From: Pisolithus tinctorius
Taxonomy: Eukaryota; Basidiomycota; Agaricomycetes; Boletales; Pisolithaceae
Assembly (NCBI GenBank): GCA_024663395.1
Contig: JANFAH010000041.1
Coordinates: forward strand, 372,001 to 436,000
Direction of reading: 5' to 3'
Length of the DNA: 64,000 nucleotides
This document shows positions 47,624 through 57,761 of this stretch, piece by piece (within the stretch, counting starts at the first letter, position 1; each line of letters begins with the position of its first letter). The notes under the pieces are model-generated. The model was not told the DNA's origin, ran no database searches, and saw nothing but the letters and a program-made list of their open reading frames with translations. The position numbers were made by a program, and so were the translations under genes.

Positions 47624-49433
47624 GTAAGTTGTTGCACTTTGGTAAAATAAGCAACTGGCTGCTTATTCCTCAACCCCCCATACTAGACCAAAGCCACCAC
47701 TGAGGGTGCTAAGATTACTGAGGTAGTGGGTTCTGTCACTGAGAAACAGTTGGTAAGTCATGTCATGGGCTTGAAATCAAGCAACTGGTTGCTTATCCCC
47801 CCCCTTACTAGCCCACAACCCCTACTGAGGGTGCCATGGCTACTAAGGTGGTGGGTGCTGTGACTGAAAAAGAGTTGGTATGTAACTCATGTCCTGGCCT
47901 TGCAATAAGCAGCTGGCTGCTTATTCTCCACCCCCACCTACTGGACCAAAGGCACTGAGGGTGAGAGTGCCAAGGCTACTGAGGTGGTGGCCTCTGCAAC
48001 TGAGAAGGCATTGGCAAGTCATACCATGGGTGTCAAATAAGTGATTGATCACTCATTCTGATTTCAAACCTCATCTAGCTGATGAACACCTTGTGAACCA
48101 ATTGAACCAAGCAGCAGGCATACAAAAGACCACCCACCTTACATTGACAAAGGTATGTCTTTTGAAAAAAATAAAAATAAAACCTAAGCAACCAGTTGCT
48201 TATGTTCTCTCACAGAATACCCAAAAACTCAACATAGTTACTCAAGGAATGCAGACAGTGTGATGGCATCTGCACAAGGGTCTGGAAGAAGGGATGGAGT
48301 GGCAAGTAGACACAACATCTGTGCAAATAAGAATAAGTAACTGGTCTCTTATCTTAGCTAATGCAGCAGCATCATGTGGCCCAGGCACCCAGGAAAGAAA
48401 AATAAGAATAAGATAGGGTCTTGGTCACACTACAAGAACATTTGGGATTGACATGCATGAAAGAGGAAGTGTACTTCAGAAGGACAAATGGGGGCAGAAA
48501 CCATGGAGGGTACTATGGATACCCCAGCATTGTCTGAGGGACAGGTAAGGCAAAAAAAATCAATAGGGCATGAATCCCTAACTTGTTTTCTGCATTTTTG
48601 TGTCTAGACCAATAACAAACATTGCAAACTCACTCAGACACCTGCCACTGCTGCTACCAGGGTGGGAGCCATGGAGGTGGGTTTTTTTTCAAGTGGGATT
48701 GATAGTAGTGGCACTCATTAGCATTGGTCTCAGAGTGTGCCAGAACATGGCAACCAAATGGAAGTTCAAATGGTAAGCACAGCTTTGACTGGAAAAATAA
48801 GTGACTGGGCACCTAAACTGGCTGAACAACAAATAGGATGTTGATAAGAGCAAGGAAGGTAGAAATCCCACCACAGGGGTGAGCCATACAAGTGGCAGAA
48901 TTAAGTGACTGGTTGCATATCCAACAACCATAGGCATGCCACCAAAATGTTGGCCAAGGCAAGGGTGGAAAGCTCCCCAAGAAAAGCAAGCAAACCAAAA
49001 ATAAGGTATGTGTGCCTGCCAGTACAGAATAAGTGACCAGTTGCTTATTCATGGCATGCTAGACTACTTGTGAGCATCAAGGTAGAGATGCAGGATGGGA
49101 AGAGACTGCAGTAGCAAGTGGGGTAAGTGGTGTTGATATGACCAGGGTCATCAATTGTCTGACCCAAGAAATGCAGAGTGCTGCACCCACAGAGGGTCAG
49201 GTGCTGGTAATCCAAAGAAACAAGGCAAGTAGCATATTGCTCACCTTGACCACAAAGTCATTGTTAGCTTACATTTGGATATCTGAAATTGACAGGGAAC
49301 CAGTGCAACTAGAGAGGTCAAGGAGCCCAAAGGTTCAAAACAATGGTTACACACAGTCATCCCCAAGGGTGACAATGTGGTTAGTATTCTGATCAATTGC
49401 ACAGCTATATGTGCTAACTTGACTTGGCTGTAG
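47624..49433 (+). other. Cluster of palindrome-bearing introns and short exons, gene copy A (5' part)
   Basis: GT(GC)...AG segments of 54-67 bp: 47624-47686, 47753-47811, 47878-47944 (acceptor TGG), 48014-48078 (GC donor), 48153-48215, 49006-49062 and 49380-49433, with weaker ones near 48547, 48775 and 48885. Most enclose a 16-22 bp palindrome: 47646-47667, 47779-47794, 47904-47925, 48036-48057, 48186-48201, 49028-49049. The exons at 47687-47752, 47812-47877 and 47945-48013 are 66, 66 and 69 nt and encode related peptides (TEGAKITEVVGSVTEKQL, TEGAMATKVVGAVTEKEL). The protein is unknown. Confidence 0.55.
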
Positions 49434-50760
49434 GTGGCTGATATCAAGACCACAGAAATTGCAGAGGCAGATGCCTGCATTTCTCAGATTGAACAGGCAA
49501 TGGCTGACATGTCATTGGGCTATGCACTAATGACTGTGATCCATAACAAACCTGATTCACAATGTGACCTGGGCTCTGGACCTCTTCTCAAGTTACAAGA
49601 ATACAACCCTCAGGATGCAGATGCCAATCATCTCAAAAAATTACATGAAAATATCAAAATGCATTGCCTACAGAACCAAGCCATTTGGAATGCCATGGTG
49701 GTGGCAGTCCCACCTAGACATGGGTGAGTGGAATAAAAAATAGGTGACCTGTCACCTAATTTTGCTAACAAACCAATTCCCAATCAGACAAGTTGGGCTC
49801 TCATCCAGAGAAACAATGGTTGCTGGACCATTTGACCAGCAACATCCCCATAGTCACCTTGCAAGATGATGATAATGACAGGCTATACCAAGTGTTGAAC
49901 ATCATTGCAACATTGGAGTCTGCCAAGGACAAAGAAAATTACATCAATGAAATTTGTCATCATACAGGGGGTTCAAGCAAGAGTCACCCAGCACACATCC
50001 TTTCAGATGAAGGAATCTATTCAGCTGTCACCCCCCTGTTGCAGATGAAACACTTTCATGGGAGGAAAATTGGCAGGGCTAACACAGGAACAGGGTTCAC
50101 TGCTTGTCAGCTGGACAGTTGGTGCCCAGCCACAGGTGGTGTAAGTTGTTAATCCATCTTCAAAACTTGCCTTGGATGTCTGACATATGGATAACTCCAA
50201 ATTTTTCTGTGTGAATATGTGATGGATGTATTCACATTTTTGGCCACACCTATTGAAGTCAAGAGGCTTTCTACTGTGAAAGCCAGGCTGGAGAAGGCTC
50301 CTAAGGGTGAAGGGCAGGGGGAGATGACTGAAGAAGCCAAGAGCCATGCTCTAGCCAAGGAATTGAGGGCATATGCAAGGAAGTTGTTGGAACAAGCAAG
50401 GGCCTCACCCTAACATGCATGGGAAGTGGTGGATGAGTATGCAGAGAAGTGGCTGGAGGCATGGGTGCAATTGAGCAGAAAGTGTGGACATTCTTTCCCA
50501 TGGTGACTTTGGGCCCTGGAAGACCCAAACTCTCAAAAAGTTTGGCAAGACTTAATGGATCAGTACTGGCAACAAATCCTAAGTGCTTGCACCAGAGAGC
50601 AGCATCAGGTCACCTTGGATCCCCAAAACAACAATGATGACAGGGTCTGTGTAGACATGGCAGTCAAGGTGGACTGGATCAAGGCAGGGCTGTTGGTTTG
50701 CAAAGCATGTCCCAAGAGCTTTGCAAGTCTTCCCATTGGAAATTGACTCCTCTTCCAGAA
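49434..50760 (+). pseudogene. Hypothetical gene copy A, 3' exons
   Basis: An exon from 49434 to 49723 (MADIKTTEIAEAD..., LGYALMTVIHNKPDSQCDL) is followed by an intron 49724-49787 with the perfect palindrome 49741-49758 and branch site GCTAAC. An exon from 49788 to about 50140 follows (IPIVTLQDDDNDRLYQV, AVTPLLQMKHFHGRK). Further open segments at 50219-50413 (TFLATPIEVKRLSTVKARL) and 50530-50746 (a Cys-bearing end). The segments resemble 52080-53560 in the same order. No known domain recognised; still largely open despite CpG loss, so it may be active or recently lost. Confidence 0.45.
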
Positions 50761-51036
50761 TGTCCAGCATGTCTTTTCAGACACTGTCAGCACACCACCA
50801 ATTGAGCTCACTGAAGTGATCAAGGAGGTGAGTTGAATCATTTTTGGCTCTGGAGTCAAGGAATGAACACAGGTTTAGGTGGTTACATGGGTTGAGCCTG
50901 TTTTACCCTTTGCTATGAATCAGAGAGGGCACTGTGTGTGGTGTGACCACACTCATGCATTGATGGTCAATGCACAACACCTTACACAGTCCAGGCTGGC
51001 TAGAGTCATGGTGAGTTTAAGCAACTGGTTGCTTAT
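50761..51036 (+). other. Intergenic or intronic tract
   Basis: No supported ORF. An intron-like GTGAGT...CAG segment at 51011-51072 holds the palindrome AAGCAACTGGTTGCTT at 51019-51034 and the branch-like GCTAATA. Confidence 0.4.
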
Positions 51037-51094
51037 TTGGGCCCTGTGCTAATAATCTCCTCCCTGCCCCAGAGGGTCTGGGGCCAGGAATCAA

Positions 51095-51530
51095 CCTTGC
51101 ATATGGAAGGTGGGCATCACCCAGGGAATCAACTGGGGGAGTGGTCTGACTGCATTGCCCAGGTGGCCACACAGCCACTGGGATCAGCTCCTTATATGGA
51201 AGGCAGGTATTGCCCAGCTTGTTGATGATTTGGGCAGTCTGACTGTGTTACCTGGGGCCCCCACCACACATCCACTGGCATCAACCCCATGTATGGATGG
51301 AATCAACCTCACAGCCACCAGCATCAACCACTTATATGGAAGGTGGGCATTGCCCAGGGAATCAACTGGGGTGCCCAGCTCATCAATGATTTGGGCAGTC
51401 TGGCCTGGGCCCCCACTGCACAACTGCTGGCATCAATCCCATGTATGGAAGGAATCAACCTCACAGTCACTGACATCAACCCCTTATATGGAAGGTGGGC
51501 ATCACCTAGTGGAATCAACCATGCCCAAGT
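51095..51530 (+). repeat. Minisatellite, unit about 150 bp
   Basis: The blocks TATGGAAGGTGGGCATC(A)C, AGGGAATCAACTGGG, GATTTGGGCAGTCTG and GGAATCAACCTCACAG recur at about 140-155 bp spacing (for instance 51289/51440 and 51332/51485). About three diverged units, CpG-poor. Confidence 0.65.
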
Positions 51531-51699
51531 CAATGTTGATGGGTGCCATCTGAGTGCTGTGGGCCAGGCATCAACAGTACAGCCACTGGAGTCAACCCCA
51601 TATGTGGTGGTCAGGAATCACCCAGTGGAATTAGAGGGTAATTGGGGATTTGAAACTCACTGAGACTCTCTATCAGACTGATACAGGCAACATGACAGA

Positions 51700-53850
51700 G
51701 GGCAATGTAAGCAGCACCTTGAGCTCTGCTGCATAACTTGTTGACAACTTACACATCTCCCAACAGGAGTCAAGCAAGGGAAAGCACCTGCCTGATCAGT
51801 GTGTGACTGCATTAGATCAGGGGTGCTTGATCATAGGCAACTGACAGTGTCTCCCAAGAGGAGGACGCTGACAACCTCATGCAAGCAGAGGTGAGAATTG
51901 CCCAGCAGCATCCTGCCCAACTTGTCAATGACTTACACATGTCTCCCAACAGAAGCCCACAACTCAGACAGCCAAGGACAAAGGACCTGTGGCAGACAAA
52001 GGTCCCAAGAAGACAGTAAGTGTATGGGAGTATTGGCATGTGAGAATGCAAGGATCTGATGTCTGTAACCCATCAGAAGGATGAGGGGGCCAACAAAATG
52101 GACATGCAAAACATTGTGGACAAGATATACCAGGGTACCACAGGTGCAACACTGGGCTATGCCCTGTTGACAATTGTAGATGACAATGACCTGGGAAGAG
52201 GTCCATGGATGGTCTGCCAAGTGATCAACACCAGGGAAGTCAATCTTGCCTTCCTCAAGGGGTAATTCATGAAGTGGTGTCAAATGGAGGGCCTGTGGAA
52301 CTGAGATGAAAGGAATGTGATAATCATTAGGGTGCATCCCAATGATCTTGATCTTTCAAGTTTACAGGCCATCCAAGAAGGCTCATAAGTCAATCATGTC
52401 AAGTGGAGAGTACCCACTCCAAGTAATCCACTGCATACAATGATGCTCTACAATGGCAACCACCAACACACATACATGCAGGCTTACCACCCAGCCCATC
52501 TCAAGTACTTGGCCTGGCAAAAAGCCAAGTCTGAGCTCAAGACTTGCAACCCAAAGGACTTGGTCCACAAGAGGCTGTCAGACTGAATTGCAGAGCTGCA
52601 AAGAGAGCTGGACAGGGAAGGGGTGTGGTTAGTGAAATTCATGGATCAAAGTAAGTGCAGTGCAACTTGTTGACAAGTTATGCAGCTGCTAATGATATGA
52701 CAGCAAAGCTGGAGAAAGAAACATATGGGGACTTGGTCCAGCATCACTTGGCCACAAACACCCCATTTGCCCACTGTGTTGACACCAAAGACAACTGACT
52801 CTCCCAAGTACTGATGATGCTCTGAGACATGTCTGGGATGCATAGAAGCAAATATATCACTGCAGTGTTGTTGACACTGCAATCCAACCACCCCCTACAA
52901 ATGATCTTGAGGGACAAGGGAATGCTACAGGTATGCATTCTCCTGAATAAGTATACCCACTTCAGGGGTACCAAGAGTGGCACTGGTCTCACCATACACT
53001 ACCTGGCAACTTGGAACCCTGCACTAGGGGGTGGGGGAAGTTCAGTTGAGTCCATCAAAGGTGTGATACATTCACTGACAGACAATCCCACAGCTCATGT
53101 GATACCTGCTAAGGTATTCTGTGGCTGTTCTGGACTTCTTGGCTGCCCCCATCTCAGTGGAGACACTGTCTGCTGTTGAGTGTGAAGCACAGGCATGTGG
53201 GGTTGATGTCCATGGTCTGAAGAGACAAGCTGTGAAGCAGATCCAAAAAGATTGCAAGCATACATGGATGGGAAGAACCTGGAGCTCAAAACCTTTGTCA
53301 ATGACACTTATTTAGATCCATGGGCAAAGGCATTTGTGGAGCATGCCTGCAACACAAACACATTTGATTACTTTGGATCAACAGAAGCTGCTGACAAACA
53401 GAAGTATGACAGTGGCATGGCCCCCTACTGGCATGAGGTAGAAAAGACCTGCAATGAGATGTGGAAATTGGTGAAAGAACCTGTACCCCAGGATGAAAAG
53501 ACAGTCATCATGCAACACATCAGGCAAAAATCAATTGGCTTAGGAGCAGATATTTCATGAAGGACTACTGCACATGGTGCATTGCACTTCCCATGGCCAA
53601 CAAGTACCTGGAACTGGCATTTCTATGACTGTTCCTTGGGGAGAAGCCAGACAAGAGTGGCAGGAGTGGGATGGCAAGGGCCATTGCAGAGGTAGGTGTC
53701 CAAGTGACATCATGGTAGATTGGTTCTGACTTATCCTGCTTATCCTGGGCAGTGACATGGGTGTAACCATTGGCAAGATACATGATTGAACAGTGGGACA
53801 CCCAGGTGAAGGAAAACAGTCCACTGAAAGCATGGACCAACTACACCTTG
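51700..53850 (+). pseudogene. Hypothetical gene copy B with palindromic introns
   Basis: Introns 51707-51766, 51891-51952, 52015-52077 and 52651-52703 separate short exons. Three hold variants of AACTTGTTGACAAGTT (51735-51750, 51919-51934, 52664-52679; the last is perfect and followed by the branch-like GCTAATGATATGACAG). The exon from 52078 contains TLGYALLTIVDDNDLGRGP; later exons contain VLDFLAAPISVETLSAVE (53121 on) and a 102-codon frame at 53252-53560. Segment order matches copy A, so the two are tandem paralogues. Some exons need a TGA repaired. Function unknown. Confidence 0.45.
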
Positions 53851-54138
53851 GCCCTGTCCAATTATATGGAAGGTGTCAAAGATGGGGAGGATAAGGTGAA
53901 TGTAACAACCCCATTGCAGTGGTCAGCTGCACAACCCATCAACAAGTTGTGCAATGGAGAACACCTGCTAATATGGGCACACATGAGTGAACACTACAAT
54001 ATGACCACTCCTATCTGCACTGTGTTCAAACCCCTTGATCTTGGAATAACAATTGAATTTAAATATAATACACTATGCAGATTTGTATTTATCAAAGATG
54101 GTGAAGAGTTTGCATACCAGTCCACAATCCCACCATAA
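53770..54138 (+). CDS. Unrecognised open frame, possibly last exon of copy B
   Basis: 123 codons ending at 54138, containing WTNYTLALSNYMEGVKDGED and ICTVFKPLDLGITIEF. It directly follows the copy B segments in the same strand. No domain recognised. The 3' part overlaps the minus-strand JmjC-like relic. Confidence 0.3.
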   Translation: MARYMIEQWDTQVKENSPLKAWTNYTLALSNYMEGVKDGEDKVNVTTPLQWSAAQPINKLCNGEHLLIWAHMSEHYNMTTPICTVFKPLDLGITIEFKYNTLCRFVFIKDGEEFAYQSTIPP

Positions 54139-55250
54139 ACCATTCTCCAGTTCTTTTTTGGCATCTGTTACCTGAAGGGCTTTCTTCAGATGCAAGATTA
54201 TTTTCTTTGCTGCTTCCAACTCATTGGCCATCTCTTTCCTCATCTTGTCCTTCTCATCCATGGCAGGCATATGATCTGCATCTTTGGCCAACTTGTACTT
54301 CCTTTTCTTGCTCTCTACAAGTGATATCATGGCCAGCAATGGCCTGCAGTAAAATGTCTCTAGTGGAGGGAAATCTTTACTGAGAACATGTATTTTATAA
54401 ATATGACATATGATGTGGTGGTTCTGTCCATCACCATCTTTGGAAGTGCCAGTACCATCCATATGATGATGCAGTGTATTGATGGATGTACTGCATTAGT
54501 GCCTGACAGTCCACACATGGTCCATTCACATTCAGGGACCTTTGAGCAGTCATAATTTGTTGCAATCTCTGTGAGATGCATGGTGGCATATGAGAGGAAG
54601 TGCCCCCTGGATGTGAGGCTGTTCTGTGGGGTGAAAACCATGTGGTTAGCCCCAGGAGGCTGAATCCTGTTCCAGCATCATGAATCATGAGAGAACACTA
54701 AGGAATCAGGATTAGAATTGTACAGAGTATCTCCACACTGAAGGTGAATGGTTCCAAGAGGATACATGCAGAACTTAAGGTTGATGTTGTCTGCAAAAAT
54801 ATCATCCCAGGCCTTGAAAAGATTCTCCCTGCTCACATCCTGACTTCCAGGGGTGTTGAAATAACCCCATACCTTGCTCCCAGACTGTATGGTAATGTAC
54901 GTGCATAGCCCTGCCACATTGTGGTGAGGGTATGTGATAAAACCCCTATGTGACAGTAGGTCCCATCCATGAACTCATTTGACATCCCCCAAGACTGCCT
55001 GCATGCCATAATATGCTTTTCCTATATTCTTACTGGAATGGGGGAGGTGGACATCATTCATGGTCATTGTCTTTGCATTTACATTGTCAGATAGTTGCCT
55101 TGTGCATTCTTCAGCATCCAGTGAATCTTGTTATGAGTTCCAAGCAATGACATACCTAAGGAATATGGGAACCTCAGGCTGAGTATTCAGAAAGTCCAGG
55201 AGGTTCATGCAGGTATTCTCATTGTGTGCAAGCTTGATGAATTTTATTCT
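54060..55250 (-). pseudogene. JmjC-like domain protein relic
   Basis: Reading the minus strand from about 55250: NLLDFLNTQPEVPIFLR, then PHHNVAGLCTYITIQSGSKV (the HxD/E iron-binding position of JmjC folds, here HHN), IHLQCGDTLY, and in a shifted frame RIQPPGANHMVFTPQNSL and GHFLSYATMHLTE (the distal half of the cupin, with the second His region). A C-terminal part reads DFPPLETFYCRPLLAMISL and a Lys/Glu coiled segment. This order matches JmjC-like proteins that are common in Agaricomycete repeats. Stops and shifts and CpG loss mark it as dead. The Asp-to-Asn change fits G-to-A decay. Confidence 0.55.
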
Positions 55251-55284
55251 GCTGAGCATTTTAAACACTTTGCTCATGTCTGGC

Positions 55285-55452
55285 CCCCCCTAAACCTGAT
55301 GCCCTCACTCCACTCTGCCTTTGTCTTGGCAGATTTTGTTTCTGCCAACACTCCACCAGTCAGAGTTCAGTTCTTTCTGTCAGACTTGCTTCTGAACCTC
55401 TCCCCAGACCTTGTCTAGCATCAGAGTTGGTTGGAGTAGGCCTGGACTTGAC
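55285..55452 (+). repeat. CpG-decayed LTR fragment (solo-LTR family of 15753-16466)
   Basis: Aligns to about 16300-16466 with CG replaced by TG/CA at most sites, ending GGACTTGACA. Confidence 0.8.
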
Positions 55453-56756
55453 AACACACAGGAGTTGCTAGGGTTTGGTGGGCAATGGGTAGTGATGATA
55501 TACAACAAAGGTGAGATTATACTAACTCCATGTTCACTATCTCATGGATGCTGCATCAGAAACTGCCAGCACCATGTCCATCAACACCCACACCACCTGA
55601 CACAATGCAATTGTTAACATGCCAAATATGGATCCTCCACCTGACCTTGCTGGCCTACTCTAATCTGACATTATCAAGTGTTAGTTCTCTTCTGTACTAT
55701 GCATGTAAATACAAATCTATTCCAGACCTATATGAGGCTGATAACAATCACAACTGCCCAACAGTCATCCAATACAAAATAGGAGATACATGTGTATCCA
55801 TCTACACATATATCACACTGATTCAACCATCACAAAATTTCCATTCACCCTGAGGGTGGAATTGCATTAGACAATGTCAGTGACCCAATCTTGATGTCCT
55901 ACTGGTTCAGAACAATCAAAGGGCTTTACATGCAACTGCACAATATGGAACAGGTGTGTTGTCCCTCATTTTCTCTGATCTTGACTCACATAGACTCAAC
56001 ACAATTTCATGAGTTGTGGTAAAAGAGGGAGGGTTAATGGTACAAGTCCAATGTTTGTCATTGTTTACATGCTGACAAATCATCTAGAAGACCCATGTGG
56101 TTTATTATGTAATCATATTTTCCCATCCTTCATGCCCTTAATCCCATCAAAAGGTCACTTTTCACTATTTCACCAGTCAAGGACAAAAGCATTGCAATGC
56201 ACTTTTTGGAAAGAATAGGATGTATCTTGGCATGTATTGCATTGTTTGGACTGAACCTTAGTGCTCTGGAAAGCTTAGAGTCCCCCCTTAGAGTCCCCCC
56301 TTTCCAATGGTATAGGTATCATGATTATCTGTGCAGAATAGCCCAAGCTACATCAGCAGCAAGTCACATCTCACAAACATTGCAATGCTTTTGTCCCTCA
56401 CTGTAGACTCAACACCAGATCATTTGGGTGGACATTCAATGGTTCTACTGTGGCACTGACTTATGTGTCCTTCATTGCTGGTGAGTCTCTTTTCCATTCT
56501 TCCTTTGTCTACTGAACCAACACCTCATTCACCAAGGCTATCAAACACTCTTCTTGACTACAAGCTTGTCAACAGTGACTGTTGATCCATAATTGACATG
56601 CATCATATCAATGGTTAGTCGGTCTGCTTCACATTCACATTACCCACTGATCACTCAAGATCAGACCTTTGCCCCATATCACTCTTACCCTCAAACCACA
56701 TGTCCTTTTGCTGTTATCATATCCACATTCAAATGAACAACCCATGCCATTGTCAA
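55453..56756. other. Decayed sequence between two LTR fragments
   Basis: No gene supported. It lies between a direct and an inverted fragment of the same LTR family. The tandem TAGAGTCCCCCCTT pair is at about 56279-56302. Confidence 0.3.
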
Positions 56757-56930
56757 GTCTGAGCCTACTCTGACCAACTCCAATGCTTGACAAGGTCTGG
56801 GGAGAGGTACAGAAGCAAGTCTGACACAGAGGGACAGAACTCTGACTGGTGGAGTGTTGGCAGGGAAAAAGTCCACTGAGACAGAGGCAGAGCAGAATGA
56901 GGGCATCAGGTTTAGCTCATGCACTGTAGG
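56757..56930 (-). repeat. CpG-decayed LTR fragment, inverted
   Basis: Reverse complement of the same segment as 55285-55452 (GTCAAGTCTGAGCCTACTCTG at its left end in the window against CAGAGTTGGTTGGAGTAGGC there). It abuts the next repeat directly. Confidence 0.78.
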
Positions 56931-57215
56931 GAATGTAATTTCCCTACTAGAGCAATTGTTTTATTTTGTTCATTTTATTTAGTTTTCATTCTAGGTGTTT
57001 TTCTGTTAGTGGTACTTAGATTTTCGCTTTTTGGGTTGCTTAGTCAGCCCTACCTAGTACTTGATGTACTTAGTTTTTTTTAATAACAATAGACAAGTCA
57101 CCCCAAGACAAGAAGAGTTCAAAGTTGAGCTTAAGACTGCCCTAGAAGACCCAGACATCCCTCTCCACTCTTTGGTCAGGCTATAGGAGCCCCTCTGGCC
57201 ATACTCACCCCTTCA
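56931..57215 (+). repeat. Dispersed repeat (TGTAGGGA... family), copy 2
   Basis: Second copy of 40467-40735, same orientation. Confidence 0.6.
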
Positions 57216-57761
57216 GACAGAGCTACACCCCAAGTGCAGTGCATGAGATCACATAGAAATGTGGTTACCACACTCAGAGTCCCTAGCATCCATCAGCCCC
57301 AAAATTTCCATGGACATGCATGAATGATATGCACAGTAACCCTACATGCATGGGCTGAGATGACCTGGACAGTCTACAGAGCAGGCCTGCTGGTCTACCA
57401 AGTCTTCTGTGATAACAACAACATCCCAGACCAGGACAGAGCACTGGCAACATCCACCTTAATATCTCACTTCATTTCCTGCCTGGCAGGGACATATTCA
57501 GGTCAAATGATCCAAGGTTATGTTTATGGGATATGAGCATGGCACACACTCAACAGACTCCCATGGACTCTACATGAAGACCAGATAGTGGCCATGCTCA
57601 AGGGCACAGCCAAGCTTGCTCCCCCCTCTACCAAACAAGACCTCCATTGTCCTGTCACTGTGGAAACCATCACTGCCATACACCTGAAGCTCTCACCAGA
57701 CAACCCACTCAATGTATCCTTCTATGCATGCTTAACCATGCTCTTCTACACTCCAGTGCAG

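Noticed and set aside
47624..49062. CRISPR-like array of short palindromes with regular spacing
   Set aside because: The palindromes differ, spacers are exon sequence with coding similarity, and the genome is eukaryotic.
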